64,000 nucleotides of DNA from Glaciimonas immobilis (lineage in GTDB: Bacteria > Pseudomonadota > Gammaproteobacteria > Burkholderiales > Burkholderiaceae_D): positions 62,001 through 126,000 of the forward strand of contig NZ_JAAOZT010000004.1 in the NCBI RefSeq assembly GCF_011947285.1, read 5' to 3'. Positions within the stretch are counted from its first letter, which is position 1. Each line of letters opens with the position of its first letter. Positions 17,201-26,736 of this stretch are shown here, piece by piece. The notes below the pieces were generated by a model. That model was given only the letters and a program-made list of their open reading frames with translations. It had not been told where the DNA came from and did not search any database. Position numbers and translations under genes: made by a program.

Positions 17201-18565
17201 CAAGCCTTTGAACTGGCCTTTAGCGCGATAGGCGATGGCGGGGTTAGCGCCCTCCCATTGGGCTGAAAAATTTTGAATCTGACCACGCGGGGAATAATCT
17301 CTTAACATTTGTGACTGCGATGTGGTCAACGGCAAACGTTGCGCAAAATCTGCGACGGTTTGCAGGTCAAGCTGGTCAGCGCTGAGCGTATACTTCTCAG
17401 GACGGCTACCTTTTGCCGGTAAATAAGATTCACTTACGGTGGTACGCGGGAGTACCAGTCCGTCAGTGGTTTCAAAGGAAAAATTCGTCAATGCAACATG
17501 ATGCCCATTGGCACCGAAAGTCGGTACGCCATCAGTCGGCATCGGACCGATTTCTTCCTGCGCTGAAACCCGACCGCGTACCTGACGCAACGTCAAGAGG
17601 TGCAGGTCTTTCCGCAAACGCATCGAAAGGTCGTTCAACTGTACGTCTGCATCAAAATCTACTACTTTGGCGTGATCCAGGTCTAACCATGCCCGTACTG
17701 AACCCTTGCCTTGATTCAGCTCGACAGGATAATCGACGTACGATTTCCACATGGTCAAATCCGTATTGCGTACGTCCGCGTAAAGCGTTCCTTTCCAGCG
17801 CGTCGCATCGGCCCGGTTTCTGGCAAATGCCGGAGTAGAAAATTCGGCACGGACATCAAGCGGCGCACCAAACGCTACAGGAGGCGTGGCCCGAGCGGAT
17901 AGTTGGTGGTGCCGCCAACGATTGCGTAACACCACATTGACGTCCGTAAGTGCTAATTCCGGTGCGCCACGCAATTTGTCGGTCCAGTTAATGCGGCCCT
18001 GACGGATGATAATTTGATGCTGAGATAACACCCAGTCGACCCCGCCGCCGCCTGTGTCGCTTTTGTTATTAACTGGTATGCCAGCGACCAGCAGGTTGCC
18101 TTGTATATCCCGCTCTATATAAAGGTCCGGGCGGTCTATTTCCAGCGATTCCAGATGCAACGTGCCCATGAGCAATGAACGCCAGGAGATGGTAGCGGCG
18201 ACCCGAGGCAATGTAAGCGCGGGAACGCTCTTCTGATCCCGTACGATGACATCGGTCAGGGTAAGCTGTGGGCGCAAACCTTGCCATGAGGCGACGATTG
18301 ATCCGATTGAAACCGGGGTTGCTATCGTTCCACTGACGATTTGTTCGACGTTGCTTTTGTAGTGGCTAATGTTAGGCAATACCACGTAACGCAGAGTTAG
18401 AATGAGCCCACAAAATAGGAAGTAAATTACTACCAGCGTTGTTAACAGCAACCCTACCAAGTGATGGGTCACCTGATTAACACGGTTATATGCGCCCCGC
18501 ATCGCACGCCACAATGAAGTGCCAGGACGAATGGACGCTAGGTTAGGTTCTTGCTCTTTAGGCAT
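14246..18565 (-). CDS. yhdP: YhdP family (AsmA-like) envelope lipid-transport protein
   Basis: A 1439-residue AsmA-like protein anchored in the inner membrane by one helix (about residues 37-60, LLTTLVVIYFLFCGLILTL), with the long remainder in the periplasm. YhdP, TamB and YdbH are bridge-like proteins that move phospholipids to the outer membrane. Typical pieces are ISHYKSNVEQIVSGTIATPVSIG near the start and the conserved C-terminal block GPWKNPVVSKV. A linker near residue 560 carries (AQP)n repeats encoded by a 9-nt DNA repeat (16849-16900). The length is slightly above E. coli YhdP (1266). It is divergent from glnE and followed by the nitrilase-family gene. Confidence 0.92.
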   Translation of the reverse strand: MPKEQEPNLASIRPGTSLWRAMRGAYNRVNQVTHHLVGLLLTTLVVIYFLFCGLILTLRYVVLPNISHYKSNVEQIVSGTIATPVSIGSIVASWQGLRPQLTLTDVIVRDQKSVPALTLPRVAATISWRSLLMGTLHLESLEIDRPDLYIERDIQGNLLVAGIPVNNKSDTGGGGVDWVLSQHQIIIRQGRINWTDKLRGAPELALTDVNVVLRNRWRHHQLSARATPPVAFGAPLDVRAEFSTPAFARNRADATRWKGTLYADVRNTDLTMWKSYVDYPVELNQGKGSVRAWLDLDHAKVVDFDADVQLNDLSMRLRKDLHLLTLRQVRGRVSAQEEIGPMPTDGVPTFGANGHHVALTNFSFETTDGLVLPRTTVSESYLPAKGSRPEKYTLSADQLDLQTVADFAQRLPLTTSQSQMLRDYSPRGQIQNFSAQWEGANPAIAYRAKGQFKGLTLTAQLPRAARSKTATQSAQSAMPAIPGVDNLTGNIDVTQSGGTLNLASEKMSVMLPGYFTEPVLPFKRLDLKVRWQIQDRIVEKRALKAMPVAQAHLAQAQPAQPAQPAQPAQPAQPSPAHAKNLLLQIDSMHFVQDGLSGSLSGTHLLPLGEKHGAGLGMIDLTGRITTFQVNKIGNYLPLHTPEHLRKWLVGALQDGTAREVSIKLKGELSHFPFAVSPTDPKAKAKGEFSVFGKIDNGRMEYNPGIFGQNGKQPLWPLLEHINGTISVENTRLQIKADSARTTNVALSSVVATVPDLMSHDGLLSIQGKGAGALPDFLTFVNNSPVEHWIGGFTNGSQGRGNAQLQLDLRIPLTHAFDSKVNGTLQFLNNDVVLQKVIPPLQNVTGKLEFNQKGFNLNGFKGAFLGGPVQASGGTQPDGQSKIKIDGNASMDGLKAVYPSANVQNILGHASGGSHYTAALTVREHHIELLVDSSLQGIALNFPAPLRKNANDSLPLKFEWVGAASPDPLFLRDEIRISLGAGIAARYQRQKSVNKDAQWKVLRGAIGVNAPALDPDSGLAINLNAKSLNLDEWSKLASAANDPSQHNSGAVSPAQLPGIAQYIEPDAVTVRTGELVLMGKKLNNVMVGASHLKNIWQANIDSTQASGYVTWNTVGSGHGLSKVTARLSSLIIPENATSDVKELLESKDAATEIPGLDIVAEDFQLMGKKLGRLELVADNVHAPVGSEWRIRKLSIRNPDAELKAAGKWTTVNDSNVTNLTYALDVHDAGKLLERFGFAHILKAAKGRMDGDVTWKGLPFSIDVPSLTGQINLDMQSGQFLKVDPGVAKLLGVLSLQSLPRRLTLDFRDVFSEGFAFDSVTATAVIAQGKATTDNFKMRGVAATVLLSGSADIAQETQNLHVAVLPEINAGAASLAVLAINPVVGVGTFLAQLFLRDPLMRAFTFEYDITGPWKNPVVSKVGHKERLADTGPNTTTAGGTH
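16849..16900. repeat. 9-nt coding tandem repeat (AQP)n inside yhdP
   Basis: Five to six in-frame copies of GCTGGTTGT (plus strand), coding for Ala-Gln-Pro. Gain or loss of units would only change linker length. Confidence 0.85.
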
Positions 18566-19041
18566 TAATTAATACAAAAAATAGTGATTTATAAAGTACC
18601 GCGTATGACCGCGTATTGACCACGTATGGGCGGCGGGATGACCGCGGGTTGACCGCATATGATCAAAGGTAAATCACAGCATAGAAGCCTCAAATGTAGC
18701 GCCAACAAAAAAATAGCGTAAAACGTGCCAAAACCGCCCTTAAACACTCAATTTCATGCCAATTTAGCCTCCATTAAGGCGTCCATTACATCATGAGTAG
18801 GGCCAATTGACTGTAGGTATCCCTGCCGCAACTGCCCCTCACGTCAAGGGCGATTGACGACGTCGGCACAAGCAGTCCTCTATGGTCGCATGGATTGTGA
18901 TTGATAAAGATTAAAAACCCGGATAAGCCGACAAAAGTATTTCAAATCGATCTCATCCACGTCATCATAACGCTATCCGAATACTTAATTTGTATTTGCG
19001 CATTTAAACGTTGCCTGTTCATTACTCGTGGAAAAAAAGCC
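18566..19041. other. divergent promoter region between yhdP and glnE
   Basis: No separate gene is seen. 18601-18660 has short repeated TGACCGCGTAT-like phrases. The glnE frame stays open upstream to 18901, but those residues do not look like GlnE. Confidence 0.45.
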
Positions 19042-21789
19042 GTGACGCCCTCTCTCATTAGCACATTAGACGCCTCGCATTTTTATACCCGTTGGGTCAA
19101 TGCCGAGGCCGGACGCCAGAAAAAAGTGTCTGCGCTTGCCCAATTATCCCTAACCCACACGCCATTTGCTAGTCTGTTACAAAATGAAACTGACGTTGGC
19201 ATGCCGTTACCGCGGGGCATGAGAAGATTGCGAAACCTAATCGTCTGTACGCTCATTGAGCGCGACTTAACCGGCCACGCCGATCTAGAGGAAGTCGTCA
19301 GCACTATGACCGCATTCGCCGATTTCGCGGTGGGTACTCACCTTACGCACCTCATGGGTGAAATGGTGGCTTTGCATGGGATGCCTACCGGCAAAGAATC
19401 AGGTTTGCCCCAGGCGCTGATTATTCTCGGCATGGGGAAGCTGGGTGGCGGCGAACTGAATGTCTCGTCAGATATCGACTTGATATTTGTCTATCCGGAA
19501 GATGGCGATACTTTGGTGGATAGCCCGGCACAGCGCCCGTTGTCAAATCATGAATTTTTTATACGCCTCGGCAAAAAGTTGATTGCCGCCATCTCCGACA
19601 TCACAGAGGATGGCTTTACCTTCCGGGTTGATATGGCGTTACGCCCAAACGGCGCATCGGGCTCTTTGGTAGCCAGCCTCAATATGGTAGAAACCTATCT
19701 GGTTATCCAAGGACGAGAATGGGAGCGCTACGCCTGGTGCAAGGCGCGCGCCATGACCGGAAATAGCGACGATATTGCGGCGCTTGAAGATATCTCGCGG
19801 CCTTTTGTATTCCGCCGCTATCTGGATTTTAGTACGATCGATGCGATGCGCCTGATGCACCGGCAAATCAGGGGCGAGGTATCGCGCCAGGAAATGTTGC
19901 ATCCGGAACGGAATAATAACGTTAAGCTAGGCCGTGGCGGCATCCGCGAAATCGAATTTTTGGCACAGGTATTCCAATTAATTCGTGGCGGACGCGAGCA
20001 TGATCTGCGCGACCGATCCACCCGCAAAACCTTGCATACGCTGGTTGAAAAGAATTTATTGAAAGAAGAGGTCGTAGAGCAACTTTTGGAAGCCTACGAC
20101 TTTTTACGTAATCTGGAGCATCGCCTGCAATATCTGGATGATGCGCAAACCCACACGCTACCGGTCAGCGATAGCGAGCGCCTGCTAATTGCGCAGGCGA
20201 TGGGATTTGGCGCGGTTGAAACCCTGCTAAGCGAACTAGAAAAACGCCGGGCGCTGGTTGCGGCCCAATTTGACGCCATTTTCAGCGACAAGCAGGATAA
20301 ATCCTCCGCGCGCGGCGATGATGCCGCGGCACTATGTGGATTAAGCGACAGAGATAGCGTCGAGGCCATCGAAAGCACGCTGACCTCGCTCGGATTTAGT
20401 GATGTTACCGAGAACGCCCGGCGTCTTGCGTCATGCTGGCAATCGGGGCGCATACAGCACTTACCCGAGATAAGCCGCAATCGCTTCACGGCGCTGATCA
20501 ATGTCGCGTTACCGATCATTGGCGGTTTGCCAGAATCTCATAGCAATGCGGAGTCAACCTCGCACCGCAATACGCTAGGTCGCTTGCTCGATTTTCTGGA
20601 AACGATTGCGCGCCGCGCCGCCTATCTGGCATTGCTGACTGAGTACCCTGTGACGTTACTGCGGGTTATCCGTATGATCGGGGCAAGCGACTGGGCGGCC
20701 AAATTTCTGACGCTGCACCCAATCCTGCTTGATGAGTTGCTCGATAATCGGTCGCTCAACACCGACCTCGACTGGCCCCAATTTGCGCAAGATTGTCGGC
20801 GCCAGATGGATGCGGTGGCGGGCGACACCGAGCGCCAGCTCGATCTGCTGCGCGAACTGCACCATGCGCAATTGTTCAGACTGTTAGCGCAAGATCTGGA
20901 AGGCAAACTGAGCGTTGAAGTATTGTCAGATCATCTCTCGTTGCTGGCCGACATTATGGTCGATACGACGATTCAATCGGTCTGGATGAGCTTTCCGAAT
21001 CGCCACCGGGAGGTACCGAAATTTGCCGTGATCGCTTACGGAAAACTCGGCGGTAAAGAACTGAGCTACGCTTCGGATCTGGACGTGGTCTTTTTATATG
21101 AAGATGACGATCAGGACGCCCCTGCGCTCTACGCAAAACTGGCGCAGCGTTTTATTACATGGATGACCAGTCACACATCGGCTGGCATCCTGTTTGATAT
21201 CGATATCGCTTTGCGCCCGGACGGTGCGAGCGGGTTAGTGGTATCGACGTTCGCCACCTTTGAAAAATATCAGCGCAATTCTGCCTGGCTGTGGGAGCAT
21301 CAAGCCCTGACCCGCGCACGGTTTTGCTCTGGCGATGCCGATATTGGTGAGCGTTTTGAGGCGCTACGGGTGGACGTGTTGCGACAGGTCCGCGACCCGA
21401 TCAAACTTGAACAGGAAGTACGCGCCATGCGGCAAAAGATGCGCGACGCCAACCGCAATCGTAGCGACTTGTTTGATCTTAAACACGATGAAGGCGGGAT
21501 GATCGACATCGAGTTTCTGGTACAGTTTTTAATTCTGCGCCATGCTGCGCTGCATCCTCGGCTAACCGATGACATTGGGAATATTGCGCTACTAAAGTTA
21601 TGCGGCGAACTGGGATTAATCGATGCCCCGCTGGCGACCGACACCGCGAACGCTTATCGCCTTTACCGTAAGCTGCAACATCAACGGCGTTTGCAAGGCG
21701 ACGAGCGCGCGCGCGTATCATGTGACTGGGTTATCGCTGAAATACCGGTGGTGAAGAAATTACTGGCATCAGTGTACAGCGCTGGTTAA
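19042..21789 (+). CDS. glnE: bifunctional glutamine synthetase adenylyltransferase/deadenylase
   Basis: Adenylylates and deadenylylates glutamine synthetase in response to PII and glutamine. Both nucleotidyltransferase halves are present: GMGKLGGGELNVSSDIDLIF (catalytic D144 and D146, adenylyl-removing half) and YGKLGGKELSYASDLDVVF near residues 667-685 (adenylylating half). PII-sensing parts such as GGIREIEFL and GGMIDIEFLVQ also occur. No ATG lies near the expected start. I choose GTG 19042 (reading VTPSLISTLDASHFY), with GGA 12 nt upstream, giving 915 residues; the frame runs on to TTG 18901, adding 47 unlikely residues. The start is uncertain; the function is not. Confidence 0.94.
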   Translation: MTPSLISTLDASHFYTRWVNAEAGRQKKVSALAQLSLTHTPFASLLQNETDVGMPLPRGMRRLRNLIVCTLIERDLTGHADLEEVVSTMTAFADFAVGTHLTHLMGEMVALHGMPTGKESGLPQALIILGMGKLGGGELNVSSDIDLIFVYPEDGDTLVDSPAQRPLSNHEFFIRLGKKLIAAISDITEDGFTFRVDMALRPNGASGSLVASLNMVETYLVIQGREWERYAWCKARAMTGNSDDIAALEDISRPFVFRRYLDFSTIDAMRLMHRQIRGEVSRQEMLHPERNNNVKLGRGGIREIEFLAQVFQLIRGGREHDLRDRSTRKTLHTLVEKNLLKEEVVEQLLEAYDFLRNLEHRLQYLDDAQTHTLPVSDSERLLIAQAMGFGAVETLLSELEKRRALVAAQFDAIFSDKQDKSSARGDDAAALCGLSDRDSVEAIESTLTSLGFSDVTENARRLASCWQSGRIQHLPEISRNRFTALINVALPIIGGLPESHSNAESTSHRNTLGRLLDFLETIARRAAYLALLTEYPVTLLRVIRMIGASDWAAKFLTLHPILLDELLDNRSLNTDLDWPQFAQDCRRQMDAVAGDTERQLDLLRELHHAQLFRLLAQDLEGKLSVEVLSDHLSLLADIMVDTTIQSVWMSFPNRHREVPKFAVIAYGKLGGKELSYASDLDVVFLYEDDDQDAPALYAKLAQRFITWMTSHTSAGILFDIDIALRPDGASGLVVSTFATFEKYQRNSAWLWEHQALTRARFCSGDADIGERFEALRVDVLRQVRDPIKLEQEVRAMRQKMRDANRNRSDLFDLKHDEGGMIDIEFLVQFLILRHAALHPRLTDDIGNIALLKLCGELGLIDAPLATDTANAYRLYRKLQHQRRLQGDERARVSCDWVIAEIPVVKKLLASVYSAG

Positions 21790-21853
21790 TCGAATTCTTG
21801 GCACCATGGGATCGTAAGCATGCGCGTGGGCTTTGAATCCGGAGGAAACAGCT

Positions 21854-24800
21854 TTATTCAACAAGAATGTCCTCTAGCGATACCGATTGCTCGGTATGGA
21901 TATTTTTTGCTTCGGTGATCCCAGGCGGCTTATCTATTTCCTTCAAGCCGATCACATTTATCTCCTTGCCATAGGGCAGACCATTGGTTAATTTTCGCAC
22001 TTTGGTGATGCTCGTCACAACAAAAAATGCGCCCGGACAAAATAGCCATTCATTTTCCTCCCCTGCCTGAGATGCAGTGCGCTTGACCAGTGGCTTGGCA
22101 GATTTTGCCTTAATATGATAAACCGCCAGTGCCTTACCTACTCCGTAAAGTTTTTCGTAATGTAGCGCAGTTTCGAGCATATTACCGTCAGCGGATGCGG
22201 ACATAAATGTAGGATGGTTGGTCACAGTATCGCCTATAGCCAGGTTCTTGGAATACGCTGCACCAACGTCGGAAACACGTAGCAATACGGTTTTTCCCGG
22301 TGGTGCGGGAAGTTTCTTCAACGCGCTGGATAAATTGATTGCCGCCGTTTTAAGCTCGGGCGTGAGCGGCCAGTCTCCGCGCAATCCTTTATTAATATAA
22401 AAGCTATTTTTGCTGAACCCCTGAATATGCTCACGTCCGAAAGATGTGCCATACCGCTCCTGTAAGGGGAGATAAGACCATCCCCTGACTGCCTCTTGTT
22501 CGGCGACAGGTAATCGGCTAAATTCAGTTTTATAATCTCTCGAAAACTTACGGCTCAGTACGGCTTTCCCGCCGACCCACTTTTTGGGATATTCCACCAA
22601 CGCCAACAGGGTTGCAATCCATTTATCTTCGTCGCGGCCCGCAGCAAGCGTGTACTCATAGCTAAAATTTTTTTCATCCATATGGCCGGTTATAAGTGAA
22701 CAGGCCGCACCTTCCATTCTCTTGCATCGGTTGCGAGCGCGATTCTGCTGGTGTCTGAGTCTTCTTTGCTTATTTTTCCTCCTGTGTTGCCTGATGCGCT
22801 CTGAAAGCTTGAACTTGTTCTTGCTGACGTTGATACGCTTAATGCCAGCTGGTTTTATTATTCCAGTATGCCGTAAGATTTTAGGACCGATGTTAGCTAA
22901 CGTTCGCCCCCAGTCTATCGGAGGGAGAATAAATCCGGCCACTTCCTTGATAGCTGTCAAAGCTGATTTTTTTAAGTATGGCCTGGCCGCGTTAAAAATA
23001 ATCTTGCGTAATCCTGCGCCGCCAATACCCGCCAGACGCGCAGCCTTGACTGCACCGTTCGTGGCCCTCAATCCGGCACTTCCCAACTTGAAGATGGGAA
23101 TGCCGATAGATGCTAGTGTGATCACCAGATCCAGACTATCAAAGAACAGTTCTTTAAACTCTGGGGTATAGTGCGGATCATAATGCGAACGCTGAATTAC
23201 ATCAAAAAATGGCATCCAGCTAGCTAGTTCTTCGGGCCACGCCCGGTCCATATTTTGCTCACGAAATAGCGTAATAAACTGCCGCAAAAGAAGCCGCTGA
23301 TCACTGCGTAAAAACGCTCCTAGTGAAACTCCTGCCGGCAACGAATAGCGCCACGGCGCGCGGATTTCGAGTCTCTTATTTTTGGGTAGCGGCGAATTAT
23401 TCGGCCAAAGCAAGTTACCGAGCGCTGGAATAGAAATCACCCTCTGAGGCCACAAATCCCGTCGCGCAAGTGCTTCGAATTGCGTGTCGTTAATTAGTGC
23501 ACTCGCATCTTCAATCACCAAAGCCCGGCCAAACGTACTGCTGGCGTAAATGGTCCCAGAGTCCCCCTTGATCAGATAGATTCGGTTATCGCCGGTTACC
23601 GGCCGCCTTATGATGTTAGGTGCCCCACCACGCAACGGCACACCGTCGTCCCGATAAGTAATGTCAAGTCCTATTACTGATCGATAAGGTCTTTCCAGAT
23701 CGAGGGCGTTGATGCCTATTGAAATTTGCTGAGCGATGCTAGCGGCATGTCCTGTGAGGTGATTTTGCAGATATTCATTTAGTTGCTCGTAATAACGTCT
23801 CAAGCCAACCTGCGCGCGCGGACTCAATACAGGAATCCCGGGATTATTAGTCTTTTCAAACTGTCTGCGATGAAACCTGTGTATGGTTTCAACATCCAAT
23901 ACGGCGTAATGTACCGAGATAAATTTATCAATAAGATCTGGGTCATTGATAGAGAGATGAAGTTGTTTAACCTTAGCAATAAAATAGTAATTTAGCGCCT
24001 CCAACTCTGCTAAACGTTTTGACACACTTCGGCTGTAAGTCGCGGAGGTGGGGTCATAACATTCATTAGCAAATCTTAACAACACATGGTCCGAGGTGGC
24101 TGCCGTTACATCCGGATCTGCTAATTCATAGGTGACGATAAACTGACGGATAGCTTCGACTCTGGACTGCACCAACGATAGCGGTTGCAGTAATGTAAAC
24201 TGCCTCAATTTCCCCCGTGCCTGACTTACCAGCACAGCCATATCTTTCTGCAACTGGAACTGGCTGTCATGCCGTTTTTTAACAGTCTTTATTTTGACTT
24301 CCAGGATTTCGATCAACCCTGCGGGGGCAATCTTACTGGTGCGGAGTTCGGTTAGTTCTCGCTTAAAGTTCTTGATGCGGGTTGCGTACATCACCAGAAT
24401 ACTCTCCGCAGAGAGCAGATCTCCTTGGTCCCTTAGTGCAAAAAACTCGTTCCGTTCTTCGGTGTATACGTCGTTTAAAATGGCGGCATATCGCTGCGAT
24501 GTTGATGGGATAGCATGCAGTTTTAACGTAGGTGCGGTCTCCAGGTTATAAAATATGGCAAGGTAGGCAGTCCTATACGGATTTGGTTCTACGCGAACCT
24601 GCGTGCTTGATTCACTTTTTGTTTTAACCGTCTGGCCATTCACCCAAAACCGAGAAAATAAAGCGGCGCCCAGCCGCTGCGTAGCGCGTTCAAATTCATG
24701 ATCCACATTTGCCAACAGGTTCGAAGAAAATTCACCGATCCCAGAAAATACAGGTGCGTTATTAATGTGTGTGGGCGCTGCCGCAACAGCAGGACTATTA

Positions 24801-26326
24801 ATAACGACTTGCGCTGGAAAGATTGCTTCAAGGCCTCTCTCAGGTAGCGACAGCCTGTTTGAGATCGGTGAGGGCGATGGACTCGCTACTGCAGAAGGCG
24901 TCGTCGCATCGATTTTATTTTCAAAAAATATCCGATCTGACCCAAAAGAATTTTCGCCAATCTGTACGATAAGATGTGCGCCATCGCTTTTTCCCTTCAG
25001 CCATAAAGGAGGAAGGTCCTGATCACCTTCTGCAGTCTGCCGATCTGCAAAACGGAGCTTTATTTTGTGATTGCCGAATCCATTATGATCAATCGCTGCC
25101 GCAATATGCAACGCGCCAGACTCCGGCTTGCTAGCGTTGGTGGACGCACTACCTCCGTCAAAAATAAATGATAGCGGATCACGGCAAACCTCCGTCCGCC
25201 ATAATGCCGGTGCAGTATGAATTTTTATTTCTGTCGCACTGTTTCTATTGAGGGGAATAAATTTTTCGGATAGTTGAAATTCACACCCTGCCCCCGGCAT
25301 CGACATCGAAAATAACGGCCTGAACCGAACAGCCTCGGCAGGCTTGCCCAAGTCGATCGGCGTGATCGATAGGATCGGCAACTTTATTGCACCCGATTCG
25401 CCATGATCCGTATGCCCGGCATATACCAAACCACGGCCAAACACTGCATGCACCAACGCAATAAAGTCTGCGGGATTGGCCGGACTCAGGGATGGTAGCG
25501 AATGCAAAAGCGGACTAACCTGCGCGATCAACTCAAGCAGTAATCCCCAAGAACTCATTCGTTCTAATGGTTGCCATATCGGATTGGCAGGGCCAAAGGT
25601 AGCGTGATCTTGTCTGCAAGCCTGTTGCTGACTTCTGTAAACCTCGAGGGATTCCTCAAATGGCAGGCTCTGTAAAGGGTCGTCATCCAAAGCAAGCGAT
25701 AAACCATAAGGCTCCAGTTCAAAGTCTATCAAGTGAATCAATGCTGCCACTGCGGCATGGTCGATCTCGTTACCGATCAAATGACTTAGCCATATTGTTA
25801 ACAACATTGATACAGCGTGCTTTTCGCCGCTGATTTTTTCACCGTTCATAGTAGGTTCGGTCCAGCCGCCCTGTACATCAAGGCCTAGCGTGATACACAG
25901 CATGTCATTCTCTTTTGTGACGTTATACGTCGGTCCTTCCAACAGGCGGCACATCCCACCATGACCGATAAAACAGCGACATAGCGCGACTAACATACAG
26001 CTGCATTGCATTATGGGTTCTAGCAAGCCCACGCACGTTTGGTCTGAGTCATAAAAGTACGTGTACAAGCTGCCATTAAAAGGGGGCAGATTATTGTTAG
26101 TTGCACTGTCATCCAGAAGGTCAGTGAAACGCTGTTGAAATCTCTCCATGCGTATCCCAGCCGCACAATCGTAGACATCGCGCTTAATTTCATCCAGCAG
26201 TTCCTGTAATGACGAAACAAACTGCTGCCGTGGTTTATTGGGAGTAGATGAACGCGGGCATGAAAATGCAAACGCATCTGCGCTGGGATTTTGCCTGCGC
26301 CACGCAGCGTTTGGGCCGGATATCAT
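21854..26326 (-). CDS. very large toxin/effector-like protein with C-terminal ADP-ribosyltransferase domain
   Basis: A 1490-residue protein. Its last 280 residues fit an arginine-type mono-ADP-ribosyltransferase: R1350 (LLRVSD), Ser-x-Ser at 1376-1378 (TFMSASAD) and ExE at 1424-1426 (GEENEWLFCPG). Spacing is close to that of ExoS-type toxins. A very basic stretch (about 1172-1206, rich in R, K, Q) and a hydrophobic patch (VITLASIGIPIF) precede it. The rest has no motif I can name with certainty, though the central part is reminiscent of large DUF6543/dermonecrotic-type effectors of pseudomonads. No classical signal peptide, so type III or another Sec-independent export is likely. AAGGTG lies 8 nt before the ATG. 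No immunity gene or secretion chaperone is evident beside it. Confidence 0.7.
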   Translation of the reverse strand: MISGPNAAWRRQNPSADAFAFSCPRSSTPNKPRQQFVSSLQELLDEIKRDVYDCAAGIRMERFQQRFTDLLDDSATNNNLPPFNGSLYTYFYDSDQTCVGLLEPIMQCSCMLVALCRCFIGHGGMCRLLEGPTYNVTKENDMLCITLGLDVQGGWTEPTMNGEKISGEKHAVSMLLTIWLSHLIGNEIDHAAVAALIHLIDFELEPYGLSLALDDDPLQSLPFEESLEVYRSQQQACRQDHATFGPANPIWQPLERMSSWGLLLELIAQVSPLLHSLPSLSPANPADFIALVHAVFGRGLVYAGHTDHGESGAIKLPILSITPIDLGKPAEAVRFRPLFSMSMPGAGCEFQLSEKFIPLNRNSATEIKIHTAPALWRTEVCRDPLSFIFDGGSASTNASKPESGALHIAAAIDHNGFGNHKIKLRFADRQTAEGDQDLPPLWLKGKSDGAHLIVQIGENSFGSDRIFFENKIDATTPSAVASPSPSPISNRLSLPERGLEAIFPAQVVINSPAVAAAPTHINNAPVFSGIGEFSSNLLANVDHEFERATQRLGAALFSRFWVNGQTVKTKSESSTQVRVEPNPYRTAYLAIFYNLETAPTLKLHAIPSTSQRYAAILNDVYTEERNEFFALRDQGDLLSAESILVMYATRIKNFKRELTELRTSKIAPAGLIEILEVKIKTVKKRHDSQFQLQKDMAVLVSQARGKLRQFTLLQPLSLVQSRVEAIRQFIVTYELADPDVTAATSDHVLLRFANECYDPTSATYSRSVSKRLAELEALNYYFIAKVKQLHLSINDPDLIDKFISVHYAVLDVETIHRFHRRQFEKTNNPGIPVLSPRAQVGLRRYYEQLNEYLQNHLTGHAASIAQQISIGINALDLERPYRSVIGLDITYRDDGVPLRGGAPNIIRRPVTGDNRIYLIKGDSGTIYASSTFGRALVIEDASALINDTQFEALARRDLWPQRVISIPALGNLLWPNNSPLPKNKRLEIRAPWRYSLPAGVSLGAFLRSDQRLLLRQFITLFREQNMDRAWPEELASWMPFFDVIQRSHYDPHYTPEFKELFFDSLDLVITLASIGIPIFKLGSAGLRATNGAVKAARLAGIGGAGLRKIIFNAARPYLKKSALTAIKEVAGFILPPIDWGRTLANIGPKILRHTGIIKPAGIKRINVSKNKFKLSERIRQHRRKNKQRRLRHQQNRARNRCKRMEGAACSLITGHMDEKNFSYEYTLAAGRDEDKWIATLLALVEYPKKWVGGKAVLSRKFSRDYKTEFSRLPVAEQEAVRGWSYLPLQERYGTSFGREHIQGFSKNSFYINKGLRGDWPLTPELKTAAINLSSALKKLPAPPGKTVLLRVSDVGAAYSKNLAIGDTVTNHPTFMSASADGNMLETALHYEKLYGVGKALAVYHIKAKSAKPLVKRTASQAGEENEWLFCPGAFFVVTSITKVRKLTNGLPYGKEINVIGLKEIDKPPGITEAKNIHTEQSVSLEDILVE

Positions 26327-26736
26327 AAAGGAACACCTTGCGTACTCGACGATAAACTTTCAGCGGGCGTTTTGCTGCAGCCTGCCCGGTATCCCAGTTG
26401 GGAGGGGATATAGTTTACGGTCATCTCCATCGGGTCAGCAATCAGTTTTCGATCATGCAGACGTAAAAATCGATGGCCCCCTCTTTTTTGCAAGGCTAAT
26501 TTTGATATTGTGTCGGGCAGGCGCGCTTAACGACATTCTGGAAAAAGGAAACGACTCTTATCGCTTTAAAACCGAAAATCGCACTTCGTTTAGCCATAAA
26601 GTGGAAAGTATTAGGCGCTGATTGAAGCCCTCCCTTAAAACCTTATCGAACTCGCGAGCGCCTAAAAATATCTAACCGAGCCGCATTGGAATTGACTGCG
26701 CCCCCTGCCAGGACGCGCGACTTCATAGCTTCAGGG
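26327..26736. other. intergenic region between the TonB receptor end and the large effector-like gene
   Basis: About 410 nt upstream of the effector-like gene. A plus-strand frame overlaps it but has no family features. No repeat or terminator stands out. Confidence 0.4.

Noticed and set aside
26238-26621. 127-residue plus-strand frame beside the effector-like gene (possible immunity gene)
   Set aside because: It overlaps the effector gene's 5' end antisense, has no recognisable pattern or ribosome site, and is on the wrong strand for a typical toxin-immunity pair.
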